A stretch of DNA of 64,000 nucleotides from Malaya genurostris (Eukaryota > Arthropoda > Insecta > Diptera > Culicidae): contig NC_080572.1 in assembly GCF_030247185.1 (NCBI RefSeq), forward strand, positions 214,797,435-214,861,434. The letters are read 5' to 3'. Of this stretch, positions 50,215-63,294 are shown piece after piece. The notes beneath the pieces were generated by a model, which saw only the letters and a program-made list of their open reading frames with translations, searched no databases and was not told the DNA's origin. The first letter of the stretch is position 1. Each line of letters opens with the position of its first letter. The translations under genes and the position numbers were made by a program.

Positions 50215-50690
50215 ATTTAGCTGCTTAGTGCAAACTTAAACAGTTCAATTTGAGCTGATAAGCAGACGTAAAGTTAAGGCAATTTGCGAAACACTTCTAT
50301 ACTGCACCGAAGCGCAATGTCTTTCCTGACGTCCGGAAAGAAACGATTGGACGAATGAACTGGCCGAACACAGATTTTGGTTATTTAGGGGTATGGCCAA
50401 AAGCCGTTTTTATACTATGGGCACATAACCGTTTGCTTCACGTCTAATCAACGGTCCAAATTGAAATGTTTAAGTTTGCACTAAACAGTTCAATCTGAGC
50501 TGCTCTGCACTGATGAGTCGAAAACGAATCGTAAAGAATAGTGAAATCGGCTGTGTACCAATAGCATAAAAACGGATTTTAGCCAAACTGCTAAATAACG
50601 AACACAGATACTTTTTGCGACACTCAGAGGTGGTGTTTTGTGCGAGCAGATATTCACGAAATCGTTATAAAACGTAGTGTTCAATATTGT
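50215..50690. mobile_element. Palindromic MITE carrying ITmD37E-like ends
   Basis: 50365-50430 and 50545-50615 are complementary arms (CACAGATTTTGGTTATTTAG..., GCCGTTTTTATACTATGGGC). Between them TGCACTGATGAGTCGAAAAC and outside them TGATAAGCAGACGTAAAG match the end region of the ITmD37E element at 41868-41960. The repeat AAACAGTTCAAT(T/C)TGAGCTG occurs at both 50238 and 50480. Confidence 0.7.
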
Positions 50691-50999
50691 AGGTCACTAC
50701 TAATCCGAAAAATTACCCGTATCTTTACCGTTGTAATAGTTTTATAAAAAATAATTAGCCGATGTAGGACTGATGTCACTTAAAATCAGCAGCCATTCTA
50801 TTCTATTTCAGGAGTTCAGTATTTTTCTGAACATAAGTAAAACTATTTATTCGTAAGACCTTTCACTTACGTAAGTTTGGTAATTATCGTCTGCCACAGA
50901 TTATCAGTAGCAGTGGTTCTCAACCTTTATATTTTTGGAACCATTCACGGACGAAATTTTGATTCTAGAAATAAGCATAACGCAATGATCTAGGAAAAA

Positions 51000-51610
51000 T
51001 AGTATATTTTCATGTTATGATAATACACCATGTTTAGGAGTTCTCAAAACACAATTCATTTGTAATGATTTTGCTGAAATTTAAACGTAACGCATTTCAC
51101 AATGATGGGTATAACTTTGGGCATATTACTTCCACGATGTTATGTTTGTAACATAAATCCAGGCGTTATGCTTTAGAATATGAAGATTTACAATATGAAT
51201 CAAATGAAATGGTGTGATGAACGTATACGCGATTTTAACTAATGTCTCAAATTCTTTGCATTTGAATAGCAAAAAAGTGAAAAACACAGTACAAATTTTT
51301 TATTCTGATCATTTGGAATTATGGTATTGTGTTTTTGAAGAGCGACGACGCACGTTGGAATCAAACCTCATAAAAACAAACTTTATATCGAATTCTTGCA
51401 AATACTGAGGAATGATTTTGGTTTTTTCCCACTAAATCATTTGCAAAATCGTCTTATTTAAAATATTCAGGTGGATTAATACAGCTTGTGTTGTTATATT
51501 TATGAAACAGATTAAAGTGGTTGAATACAATTGTCAACCGGTGGGTAAAACAACACAACTATGAAATGAATATGCCTCAGGATCAAGTAAACATTTTAAG
51601 TAGTTCTTGT
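51000..51610 (+). repeat. Family D element, copy 1
   Basis: Blocks AATACAGCTTGTGTTGTTAT, CAACCGGTGGGTAAAACAAC and CTCAGGATCAAGTAAACATT recur as complements at 55300-55640. Confidence 0.8.
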
Positions 51611-51689
51611 TTTTCAATTGTACTAAACGCAACTACATAATTGTTTTTCCATGAAATCAGCAATGTGATTAGCAATTTAAGATGAAATT

Positions 51690-51905
51690 TTCAATAAATT
51701 AGTCAAAAATTAAGTTTTCTCAATCGTTTGGGAACAATGAAGAAAACTCATCACGCTGTCTTGCCTTTTTTCGTACCCACGACGACAATTTTGAGATAGC
51801 CAGCCACATATCAGCCCCAATTTTCAACTGAACGAGTATTAAATATAAACCATAGTCTCAAATCGATCATTCCTTCCTGTGCATTAGACAGAAACTGGAC
51901 ATCGT
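51690..51905 (+). repeat. Family E fragment
   Basis: AAATTAAGTTTTCTCAATCG, ACGACGACAATTTTGAGATA and AATCGATCATTCCTTCCTGTG match 54460-54610 in the same orientation. Confidence 0.7.
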
Positions 51906-52302
51906 GGTGAGGACTTTCCACCAACAGCAAACAGACAAAAGTTCCAACAGCAATTTTTTATTGTTTCATAAGCACACATTACCAGCTTTCTTGAAGACCA
52001 TTCGCTCACCGTTCTCAGCTGTTAAGATTTTAATGTTTTTTTTTAATTTCCCAGAAACGGTTGAAATCCTCGATGTCTCTTATCATATGCTGACCAGTAC
52101 CTGAATTCAATACACATGGAAATTTTACTGGCATATCTCTTAGCGATATTCAACGAACCTGTTGATATAGCTGATCATTTTCCGATTTTCCATTACTATT
52201 CTGATGAACATTCATACAAACAACTGATTCCGATATGCAACGTTTGCCACTGCAGTTTGCTTTCCTTGTTTGTCTGCATGCCGTTCTATTTTAACTTGAC
52301 GT

Positions 52303-52740
52303 TTATGGCCAATTTTTTTCACATTCGTGATTTTCGTTTTCGGTCTCGTCATAGCCAACGTTGTCACTTGAGGATTGACTAGATGTATTCGTCGACGTCA
52401 ACAATCGCTTGATTTGTTCTCGAGGCATAGCATCCTTCGCAAAGTTCCTTGAGACTTCAGAATCTTATAACGCCAAGGATATACAGTTGCCTGTATATTC
52501 CATGCATTACGATGTTTCCTTTTAGTAAATACAATTCGTTTAACTGCGTCACAATATCCTTTGCTTATTGGCAATTCTATACTTGCGCCATAGCTTAATT
52601 CTCAAGAGCTAACCAAAACTCGTTAACTGCCTTGTCATCTTCATTCAATCGATCATTATACAGCTTTCTACGTTCTATTTCTGCTACTGCTTCTGCAGCT
52701 GAATCAGGAACAACGTAGACTCCTTAGATTGGGGATTTGT
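52303..52740 (-). pseudogene. Degraded protein-coding fragment, unknown family
   Basis: On the minus strand, three neighbouring frames give consecutive protein-like pieces. First VPDSAAEAVAEIERRKLYND and LNEDDKAVNEFWLALEN (about 52720-52600), then IELPISKGYCDAVKRIVFTK and RKHRNAWNIQATVYPWRYKI, then AMPREQIKRLLTSTNTSSQS, SSDNVGYDETENENHE and a stop at 52303-52305. Stops and frame changes separate them, so it is a decayed gene or retrocopy. The Ser/acidic tail suggests a cytosolic or nuclear protein. I do not recognise the parent. Confidence 0.55.
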
Positions 52741-54260
52741 TTAATGTATGGGAAGGCCTTCTGTTCTGCTCAAACTTTTGCATTCAATTGAAGCCTAGCC
52801 CCTTAACCTGTTGATAGGATATGCAGCAAAGTTAGTTTTTCATACCCGAAAGAATATAGCAGAACAGGATTAAATTTTCAGTGGAATATCCACTCAGAAA
52901 TTTCTACCTCAAACTGTGGTTTAAACCAATATTAACTGTTTGATATGATTTATTGCCGTAGTAATGTATATTGAATATCAATAAATCATGTTCTAATATC
53001 AAAGCAACTTGGGTATATACAAATACATCATGTTATTAGCATATCCAGCTATAGCCACATACGTTTTGCGAGCCTGACATCTTCAGACGTGTCCGCATCG
53101 AATCTCGTACATACAAGTGTGACAGAAACGTCAAATTCGTACGCTCCAAAACAGCAACTCTGCGCACCCATACAATTGTTATGATATGTTCAATGTGATG
53201 CCGTGCGATGGCGTAGCTAAACTGAAGACTGATTTTTCTCTAAGGTCCGGTATATATCTATCTATAATACATTACCGTGATTTCTATGGTAAAACATTAT
53301 TTGTTTATATCTCGTGTATTTGTATTTAGATCATCATATTGTGTTTGAGTTCGAGCGGTTAGTTCCACTATAAAATTTTTATCTTTTCGTCATAATACTA
53401 GCGTAATAGTTACAGACAGATACTAGTATTTCGAATGCTATTTGCACTCATTCTCAGAGTATCAGTTAAACAGACTTCTAAACTGGTACTAATATCTCGG
53501 TAAAGCGCATTGTTTTGTGCCGAAGATTGGCATATTATACTATAAACAAAAATATACCGAATTCAGCAGAACCGTTTGCAGAGATTTCGAACAATGTTTT
53601 AGCATTTACTGAAATTCGATGAATCATCTAACGTCACTTGTCGATTTTGCAAAGCATCACGTCGTCATTTCTCGTGGAGCTGAAAGATATGTAAATATGA
53701 TGAAGGAAACAGATTTCGTTCTTCCATGGAAAGCTAAGTGAAATCAAAATTATCTACTTTTCATATATACTTATAAATATGTTTCTTATTTCCAGCTAGA
53801 GATGTTTAGGAGCACTAGAAACAATAGTTTTTAGCCGCAATGTTTTCTTTTAAAATTTGCTTTATGAATTAAAATGAACATCAATAAAATACCCCATCTT
53901 CCGAACCTAATCTTTTATGATACTTATGACATACATTCTTTTTTACGTGAGATTAATGGTAACTCGGTAATCCATGATTCAATCCTGATCAAATTTGCCG
54001 AGCTAACAGCAAAACTACTGCCGATAAGTTTGGAAATAATTCACATTTAAACTGCCGAGAGTCTCAGTAATTATACATTTTACCGAGACAATTACCGAAC
54101 ACTCGACTGCGCAAATCTCGGCACATTTTTTCCGAGACTCAACAATAAAATTTTCTAGAAGCAATCACACAATGCAACAAACGCGTGGATTCGTAAGAAT
54201 CAACACAACACCGGAAAAAAAATCTATTTTCAAAAACAGCGTTTTTTCTACCAATTAATT
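52741..54260. other. Stretch without recognisable gene
   Basis: AT-rich, no element termini or coding signal that I can support. Confidence 0.4.
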
Positions 54261-54264
54261 TTGT

Positions 54265-54830
54265 CGTGAATACGACTTACTTTACTATGGGGCGCCTTTT
54301 CAAAATTAGCCATATGGAAGAATGGGCAGAACTTAATAGTGAATATCTCGACTTGTATTAATGGCAGCAACATAATTCTTTCACTATTTCATCAAAAATA
54401 TGATCAGGAATTTAGGATAATATTTTGAACAGTGTGAGATAACTACAAACAACTCAAAAATTAAGTTTTCTGAAAATTTTGAAACAACGCGGAAAACTCT
54501 TTACTTTTGCTTAGGGGTTTCGCGCAAGGACGACGATTTTGAGGTAGTCAGGCACATTTCTTCAACTGAAAGGGGAATCGTGGTCGAAAATCGATCATTT
54601 CTTCTTGTGCGTTAGATGGAAACAGGTCGTAGTTCTCATTTGCCTTCCGGTTGTCAAGGCGAGAAGACGCATTAAACCAGTTCCGCATCATTTGGCACTG
54701 CGAGCGAATGTGTTGCGGTTTGTACGCAAAGCTAGTTTCAACTCAAGCAAGAACGATTGCATCAGCTGCTGGTCGTTTGCATTGGAGAGAAAGAAAACAA
54801 GAAACAAAATGAGGGCAATGAGTCGTTCTA
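54265..54830 (+). repeat. Family E element
   Basis: Starts GTGAATACGACTTACTTTAC with GGGGCGCCTTTTCAAAATTA; continues with AAGGACGACGATTTTGAGGT and AAATCGATCATTTCTTCTTG. Shares its start with 45295 and 5130 and its middle with 51690. Confidence 0.7.
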
Positions 54831-55079
54831 ATGGCTAAAAGTGGACAACATTATATAAAATCAGCTGTTCTAATTATCTAAAGAACTATTAAGATTACTT
54901 CTTTGCAAATCGAAGGTAGAAATCATTAGTTTAGTGAGAATCCAAAATTATTTGATTTGCTTCGTGCACTTTTCGCTGTGCGAAAATCGTTCGAGATAAA
55001 TGTTCCGAACTGTGCTAAATATCGTACACAGAAAAAAATCCATTACTGCTGTTATGATTAGAAAATCATGAAACCAATC

Positions 55080-56070
55080 ATTTTAACTTATCATTAAATC
55101 ATGAGCAAAAACTCTTCTCCCATGAAAATTTATCATGGTTCGAAAATGCGTTACTTGAAGAATGCATTTCTTTCAAAGCTCGTAACTCTTATTTTCTACC
55201 CAGATATCACTTTGAACCCTCTACCTCAAGTAATGTGATAGATTAATAGATTAATGGTAAAGTAAAAAGCAGATATTGAAAAGCAAGACCTACAGAAAAT
55301 GTTTACTTGATCCTGAAGCATGTTATTTAATAATTGTGTTGTTTTAACCACCGGTTGATAGAGAATTAAACATAACATAAAAATAAAGGTAATGAACCGA
55401 AAATTGATACCATAAGAGACATGTCATGACATGGCTACGCTTTTCATTTGACAAACATCAATGTTACATTTTGTTCGAATGTATTCTTACATATTTGATG
55501 TGATCGTTGTTGCTAGAATAATATTCCGAGAGTTAGCGTTTAAATCGAATGTGGATTTGGAACACCATCTAACGAAAATCAGAAAAATATTTTGTTCAAC
55601 CACTTTGATTAATTTGTTTCATAGATATAACAACACAAGCTGTATTGATGAACCGATGCATGAATAAGACGATTTTTTTTGCAAGAATTCGACATAGAGT
55701 TTCTTTTTAAGAGGTTTGATTCACTCGTGTTTTTTCATGCAGTTCGTTTAAGTGTTTAAATTCTGAAACACAAAATCAAAACTGAAGTAATGAACGAAAG
55801 TAAACACGTTATCTCTTGCGTCGTCGTTTTTCAAAAACCGAATATTTTCATTTTAAAAGAAGTTCGTCGTGCTTTTCACTGAATTTATATTGCAAAAATG
55901 ACCATCGTTTCAAAAATCACTAATAACGCCTGAAATACCATCGTAACAGAAATACGTCTGAAGTTATACACAAGTTCAAGTGCGTTACGTTTAAATGTCA
56001 TAGAAATCAGTCCGAATGGATCATGATCCGAGAAATTTTAATCATGGTGTATTATAAAAATATATTATTT
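55080..56070 (-). repeat. Family D element, copy 2
   Basis: Inverted relative of 51000-51610. TTTACTTGATCCTGAAGCAT (55301), the complement of CAACCGGTGG (55350) and AACACAAGCTGTATTGAT (55633) match. Relative to copy 1 there are about 235 extra bases at 55360-55597, an insertion here or a deletion there. Confidence 0.75.
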
Positions 56071-56079
56071 TCCCCAAAT

Positions 56080-56720
56080 CATGACTCGTTTTGCTCATTC
56101 CAAGAATAGGAATTTTTTTCGTATTCACGACATCCAGTCATGTCTCTGACATTACACACCCGTACTTTTTTTCGGAGATGACTGAACCTACACAGATAAA
56201 ACAAGGTTTGTTCAAAATCTATGGGATCACTATTCATAATCAACACTTTTGGTTCCGGAGATATAATCGTGGAAGTGACGTACCTACAAACCACACTTTT
56301 TCTATCCCCTTAGGTTTCTCGCAGATGACTGTACAAATTCAATCTAAGTTAAGCTCGTTTGAAAGCTATAACACGGTCACATATTACATTCAAATGGTTT
56401 ATAACGTTCCAAGCAAATAATCATATAAGTAACGTAACGGACAAAGCAAGTTTCTCTATATCCAAACAATTTTGTTCAATAATGGTTCTACCGACCATTT
56501 TAGGCTCGTTTGATACTATGTTATCATGGATCAAGTGTAAATGGCTCATGACGGACACTTCCGATTCCGGAGATATGAGCCGAGTAAGAGACGTAACATA
56601 CTCCGAATTAACACAATGAAAACAATGTTATAATGAGACTATTTAAATGGCAAGGAAAAGGTTTTATCACACCAGTAGGCGGATCGAGAAGCGGTTTTAT
56701 GTATCATCCTTAGGCCATCC
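56080..56720 (+). repeat. Family B fragment
   Basis: TTCGGAGATGACTGAACCTA, TGGTTCCGGAGATATAATCG and, at the end, TATCACACCAGTAGGCGGAT, a diverged family B terminus. Confidence 0.65.
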
Positions 56721-56944
56721 GTTCAATATCTTAAGGTTGCTGTCAGAGTGAAAGTGTCACGCGATGCGTCTAGGCGCGCGTGTGAGCTAGTTACATTTGA
56801 TCAAAGCAAACCTGTCAGAGTGAATGCGATGCGAAAACAGTACATCGAATTGAAATGAATCGATAGTTATTTACGTCATAAACGACGCCTTTCTTGAACT
56901 GTACCAAGGGTTCGTTAGAAAAAAAAGGAAATCCAAACATAATA

Positions 56945-58785
56945 GGGTAACGGCTCCCTATTTCATCTGAGCTCCTATTTCCATCTCATCCCTTCACCTC
57001 ATTACTTTGAACATGAATAATATTTTAAAACCTACCTGAACGAAACTGTGAAATGTTTTAAAATGATTATAAAAGCTATTGTCACACTTTCCTATTGAAA
57101 GAAATGGTTTAAAGTTCTTCGGTTATCGTTTTTTTCATTTCAAATAAACTCACTTTTCAATTTAGGACACATTTTCGTCTCAAGATTTACAATTCGTCAT
57201 GTTTCTGATTATCTACTAATCGATTCGTCTCAAAACATGATCACTTTTTCGCACAATTACATACCATTAAATGCTGGATGACTTCATAATTAGTAATGTT
57301 CACTTGCTACTTGTTTAATTAACGATTTAATACTTCAAAAACTACCCGACAAACAATAAAAGTCTCTAAAAATATGAGATGAAAGTTTTTCACTTAGTTC
57401 ACTTGATTGCGCTTTGTTTTCATCTCATTTGGTTTCGCAAAGTTGCCAAGTTATCTCATAACGTTACAAAACAAAAATTGTTTTTCTTCTTCAAAATCTC
57501 ATCAAAAAGTATGTTTTTTGGTATCCGTGACATTAGTTTAATTATATTATTGATATTAATATTTCAATAAAACTGTTTTGGCTTCGAATATTACCAGGAA
57601 GAGCATGTTAAACACTAATGAAATAACCATTGTGGCAAATCTAGTAGCACTGGTTTCATTCCGCTATACGTCAACATAACGCTGTGAAGTGTGTGTGTTT
57701 CATCGGCTGTGCACAGAGATGCCAGATATTTTCATAGAAAATATGTATTACGTTGCATAGAAACTCTATATCTGGTCCATCTGTTTTCACTAATAAAATG
57801 ATGTTAAATCTGTTTTCACTAATAAAATCTGTTAACATCATTTTATTAGTGAAAACAGATATACCAGATATAGACTTTCTATGCAACGTAATACATATTC
57901 TATGAAAATATCTGGCTTCAAATAGTTCAAATTGGTTACAAATTTTAATATAAATGTTTGTCAGTGTTCATAATCAATTATCTACATAAAAGATTTCCAC
58001 TTTAACATGTGATTTGTCCGTTGATTAATAAACTTTTAAAGAATCACTGCAATCAAATACTAATAGATACTCAGAGAGAAAAGTCTAATTTTTTACTTTT
58101 TTCTTTCTATGAACCTGTACAAATCTGTATTAAATTTAGGAAATCTTTACAAAATCGGTACTTTGATTTAAACCAGTATGCGAACGCAAAAATCTATTCA
58201 ATACATATAAATCTGTATAAATGGCATCTCTGGCTCTACACTTTGTTTTAAGAAGGGCTAATGAATAAATAGTAACAATCACAGTTTTGTTTTTATTTAA
58301 AGTTCACCAAATTAACTTTTCAGTAAAATTTTAAATTTAAAGCGAAAGGTAACGGAAACGACTGAAAAATTTTTAAACGTTGAAATGATTTCAAACTGGT
58401 TCTAAAAATATCGTATATTGTCTCATAGTTGGCATTAGGCCGTTTTTAAGAAGAATTCTGACATTTTGAACCTGAGAGTGTAATAGTGGAATATTTCGTT
58501 TTGATTGCTGTCGCCATTATTAATTTATAGGATGAATAAAGGATCAACGATAGGATGGATAAAAATCCATTGAGATGAAATTAGGAGCAGAGTAGTGAAC
58601 ATTTCATAAGTGTTTTTTGCTGTTTTATGATCATTATTTTAATTTCCAAGGAATGTGAATCAAATCTCAATGTGGAGCAAGGCGAATGAAGCAGTAATAT
58701 GAAATAGTTATAGTGATTTTAGTGGCTAAATCGAGGTTTGAAGGCGACGTCCTTACAAATGAGATGAAATAGGGAGCCCTTACCC
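56945..58785. mobile_element. Family C DNA element, copy 2, with a nested insertion
   Basis: TA at 56943-56944 and 58786-58787. Termini GGGTAACGGCTCCCTATTTC and, inverted, GGGTAAGGGCTCCCTATTTC, continuing ATCT(G/C)A: about 26 bp. Copy 1 at 44381 is uninterrupted at ACGCTGT; here about 720 bp (57684-58405) intervene. The TA duplication suggests a Tc1/mariner-like origin; no transposase is present. Confidence 0.8.
57684..58405. mobile_element. Insertion within family C copy 2, with a 195-bp hairpin
   Basis: 57721-57915 folds back: GCCAGATATTTTCATAGAAA pairs with the complement ending at 57915, and the centre carries an extra direct copy of CTGTTTTCACTAATAAAAT. CAGAGATGCCAGAT (57716) and GGCATCTCTGGC (58221) form an outer inverted pair. 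Confidence 0.7.
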
Positions 58786-60400
58786 TACCATTGATTGGTA
58801 TCGAATAATTCTGCAGTACTTACACTTCAATTCGGAAGTACATCTCACAGGAAAATAGTTATTTACAATGAAATACGGTGAAAAAAATCGATCAACCAAC
58901 CTTAGAGCCGGGATAGGTTGGCCGAAATTGAATAAATATGTGAAACACACCAAATGTATCAATAACCTTTTTCCTTAGTTGAACAAAGTTAGTATGCATC
59001 ATCTTTTGTTATCTAGGTACGTGAAATACCTCCCCTCCTTGGTTTCTGAGTCTTTTTGACTGTTTTGGATTTAGTTTAGACAGCATTAGTGGAAGCATTA
59101 GTCAGCTTTACTTATACCCCACTAAGAAAAAAAAGTTCAACGGTGGTCCTTCATTGGCTCAATACGTTGGATCATTGGTCCAATGAAAGTCCAATCAATC
59201 GTTCAACGGGAGGCCAACACGGGACCTTCGTTTGCCGTTTTGGAACAGACCGTTGAACCGAATGCCATTTTTTTCGTTCAACAAACCCGGCAGACAGAGG
59301 TCCATTGTTGAGCCATTTTTAACATGAGGAGTTGGAGCCCCGTTGGACTAGTTTTACTGCAGAATTTCTGAAGTTTTTTCCACTTATTTGTTTAAACTAA
59401 CAATACATACATGCACAATACTTCTACTTCACGTAGAATAACAACAAATTTTCTTTCTATGTAAAGGTAACACTTAATTTTCATACTATTTTTGCAAGAC
59501 AAATAACAACAACAAACCGTTCCAGCAAATTGAACGAATATTTCGTGCAATATGTCGTTCAACAAGCGCTCAAAAACCAACAAAATTGAACGGCCTGTTG
59601 AGAGGGACCTTTTCTCCACCAGCGTTCGCACTTACGTTTAGATTCATGTTTCTACTCCTACAATGCTTCTTCTATTGGAGAATTGATAAAAATTTTAATC
59701 CATTCATAATTTACGGTCTTGACGCTCCTCCAAATCAGTTCTCATCCTCGCCTTAAAGAGAAGTCTGACATTTTCAGAATGGACTACATCTGCAGCAGGT
59801 TCTATACTGACGGACGAGTTTTGTTCGGGGTTGGGTCAATCTGTGACAAATCCTGTCAGGAACTCTAAATGCTAAAATTTTTTATGGAATTTGATTCATA
59901 GAACATTGGAATCATCTTTGATATCGACAATTTTTAGCTTTTAATGATTCTTTTCTCTTATTTCTATTTGTCAATCATGTTAATTTATTTCAATAAATTA
60001 TTTCTCATGTATATATTTCCTTATAACCATCAATATAAGCATAATAACCAATTCCGTCCAAAAAAGGATAGCATTCTACGAATATCCAAATGCACTTTGC
60101 TCTACGCTAAAATTACAACTCGGCCAACCTGCCCCAATGATTGTTTTCGAGAACAATCACGATTAACAAAAATAAAAGTAAGGTTATACTGGGAACCAAT
60201 ATGACATTCTGTAAAGTTTTGAATACCTTTTCCAATGGTACCACATTTTTGGAAATCGAATACAAATTGATCCGCGGTATACGTATTACTGTACAAAAAC
60301 AGAAATTTACTCGCCAGTGCCCAAAAAAGAAAAATCCACCTAATGGGGTAATGATGCCTTTCTCATATCAATCATACTATCATATATAATACTGTGGTAT
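58786..60400. other. Stretch without gene; GTTCAACGG-rich segment at 59125-59640
   Basis: 59125-59640 repeats the word GTTCAAC(G/A) or its complement many times and has GGACC near both ends in inverted orientation, so it may be an old DNA element. The rest is unclassified. Confidence 0.35.
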
Positions 60401-60599
60401 TCTTCGAAATAATTTTCTTCGATTCTTAAAAGAATAACCAAAATGGGTTGATCGTCTACTGATAAAAACTATAAATTGGAGAAGATTTGAGGTCGACTTT
60501 AGCGACTTTTCGCCTTATTCCAGTAGTAAGAATTTTGAGTGCTGTACGGCAAAGTAATGCTTGGAAGCAACGTGAAACACATCATTCTTTTTCGTGACA

Positions 60600-61975
60600 T
60601 TTTGCCTCGGACCGATTTTAGCACGGTTCGTTTTTGGCAACATAATCGTTCGAATATGACATATGTAAACTAGATGATGACAGCATTTTTGAGTTGAAAG
60701 CTATTCCATAATTATATTGATTTAAACTACTTACAGCAATAAATACTGGAAGAAGATAACACCCATATACCATTCGAATCAGTTCGTCGAAATCAGCAAA
60801 TACGTTTGTGACAAATAATTTCACTCAATTTTTTCGGAAATGACTCAACCGTTTTCTACAAATTCAGATTCATATGAAAAGTCGGTTCATGAATTATGTT
60901 TGGATCCAACTTCTGGTTCCGAAACTACAGGATGATATGTGACACAAAATTAAAATAGTTTAACTCATTTTTCTAGTAGATTGCTGAACCGATCAAAGAT
61001 TCAAATGAAAGGTCTTAAGATAATATAAAACATTTTCTTTTTAGTCCGATCCGACTTCCGAATCAAAAGATACAGAGTGATTAGTATAAAAATGCTCATT
61101 TCACATAAATTAATCAGGTTAATCGGGTTTGCAGATTTGGGTAGTCGATAATCAAATAAACTTATTTCAGTTTTAGCAGTATTCATTTTTCAATTCGAAA
61201 GGTACCCAAAAATTTAATTCGCACTACGATTTCTCAAAGATGTCTACACTAATGTTCCATCATTTTTAATCAATTGTAAACTATACGGCTCCTCAGGTGA
61301 ATTTAACTGACTTCGCTACACCGATTTTCGAATTCCGGTTCCAGTATCGAATCGTTTCTAAAAGCTTAATCGTTTTCTCAAAAAAGGCAAAATCGAATCT
61401 CGAAAAGTTTGTTTTCGAGATTCGATTTTGCCTTTTTTGAGAAAACGATTAAGCTTTTAGAAACGATTCGATACTGGAACCGGAATTCGAAAATCGGTGT
61501 AGCGAAGTCAGTTAAAAGTTAAAATTAAGAAATTAAAAGATTTATGGTCCCATAAAAAATTTAATAATTTTATCCAATTCTGATTTCCGATTCTGGAATT
61601 ACAGGGTGATTAAAGAAACTATTGCAATTTATTCCTCATATTAATTTATGGCCATACAAATCGTTCTGGGTTATGCTGATTCCTAAATACCGGCTCTGGA
61701 AGTACCGTAAATAACCGTATTCTAAAGTGGAACTTATTTCGACATTTAATGGAATGTTCAATCGATTATTACACGTTTAGATTCAAATTCGATCAATTTG
61801 CAGTTTCAACATTACAGGGTAACGAGTGATAAAAATATCAAACTGCCACTTAAAACGATGGTCATTATAATAATGTCGTGAGGACTAAAACACCGAAGAA
61901 TATTCATGCAAAAAACACATGCGGATTTAAAAAAAAAGGTATCATCTCACTGCTAAGTGGATTAAGCACGTTTTT
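60600..61975 (-). repeat. Family B unit with rearranged interior
   Basis: Complementary to 27800-29000 in several blocks (CTCGGACCGATTTTAGCACG at 60607; CATTCGAATCAGTTCGTCG; TATCATCTCACTGCTAAGTG at 61943). The interior contains the perfect palindrome at 61302-61516. Confidence 0.75.
61302..61516. repeat. Perfect palindrome, two 105-bp arms
   Basis: Left arm 61302-61406, spacer GTTTG, right arm 61412-61516; base-by-base comparison shows no mismatch. The arm begins TTTAACTGACTTCGCTACAC. The single-copy relative at 28261-28371 is clearly diverged. Confidence 0.95.
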
Positions 61976-62205
61976 CAACCAGAAATGAGCTTTGTCGCTG
62001 AACACAATTCTTCGACAAAAAAAGTGGATCTTCCTCCAACTTTGCCAATGCCCATTCATGATTAAAATATAGACCAAACGACGATTCATGATTATATTAG
62101 AGAGGAAACTAAACAAGTTTGACAAAGACACAAGGCACGATTCACGCGTCATCTGTCATAAACAGTGTTGCCAAAAAGATACTTTCAAGAAATCATCCTT
62201 TATAA
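61976..62205 (-). mobile_element. Mariner-like fragment
   Basis: On the minus strand CRRIVFSDKAHFWLK is the first-Asp region of a DD41D-type transposase. AAACAGTGTTGCCAAAAAGATAC on the + strand parallels 327-349 of the first element, and a degenerate AAATCATCCTTTATA end lies near 62204. It is the 5' piece of the family; no further domain remains. Confidence 0.65.
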
Positions 62206-63290
62206 TGAAATTTAACAACCTTCCAAAACTTCTACCTGCGACATATAGGATACATCTATTTCAACTGCTAAACCCATGCATTATAAATCGCCTTATATCG
62301 CCTCCACGAAAGACATATTAATGATTAGCTCATAGCTAATAATTCTGTAAATAAAAAGTAATAACAATTAATTAATCATAATTAAGTAGCAGTCCATAAA
62401 CGGTTTATTGAAATTAAGAATCTTTGATAGCTTCTAACACAAAATAATATCGTAAACCTAAATTACAAGCCAAACAATTATATGCGAGACACATAAAGAA
62501 CGTAATCACGAACAGCGAGAACTTCATTAAGAAAAACCGAATTTATTTCCCACCTTTCACTACATAGAAAAGATACACCAATAAGTAAATAATCATTAGT
62601 TGACTAGAAAAAATATTTACTTTCAGTGGCTTGTCCCGAGACCCATTCAACCCCTGCCCTCATAATCCATTCCGTACTTTCTCCATCGAACCTTACGGCA
62701 CGGCAACAGTAATCGCATGGTTGACAGTTTTTGTTACTCCATCGCACCACCAAATGCACAAATTTCGTGTACATGATGGATATATCTAGTTTTTTTTCCT
62801 ACCGGAACGTACAAAATGTCACCTAAATTATGCAGAATAATAAGTCGTCTGGGTAGTACGGGTTAATCACCACCCTTCCTGTGCTTTGGTAAATAAAATG
62901 TGTTAAAAAAGTGTAGGCTGTGAACGTCACATTTCATACGTTTATTTATTTGAAGTGTGTTAAGCGGAAGTCGGATTACTTCTTATACTAATTTCGAACA
63001 GAATCTCGACAATAAATCGCTATCAAGCGACGAACTTCATTCAAAACTGTCTGTCTAAACATTTGAGGAACATCCGCGCTAGTAACTAATAGTATAATGA
63101 TCTTCAGTTATCAAACGATCATTCAAGTCCAATAGATTAAAAGGTAATATGGAAGACAGAGTTCACTAGAACTTTAAATCCTCTTGTGGTGCTGTTTCCA
63201 AGCAACCAAAAGTTACACTTTCACTTAGGAAAGCTGCTTAAGCCAAATCAGCCTTTTGATATGGAACACATCTTTATTTTCTATATAGGG
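62206..63290. other. Stretch without recognisable gene
   Basis: AT-rich; no element termini or coding signal supported. Confidence 0.4.
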
Positions 63291-63294
63291 GTAC

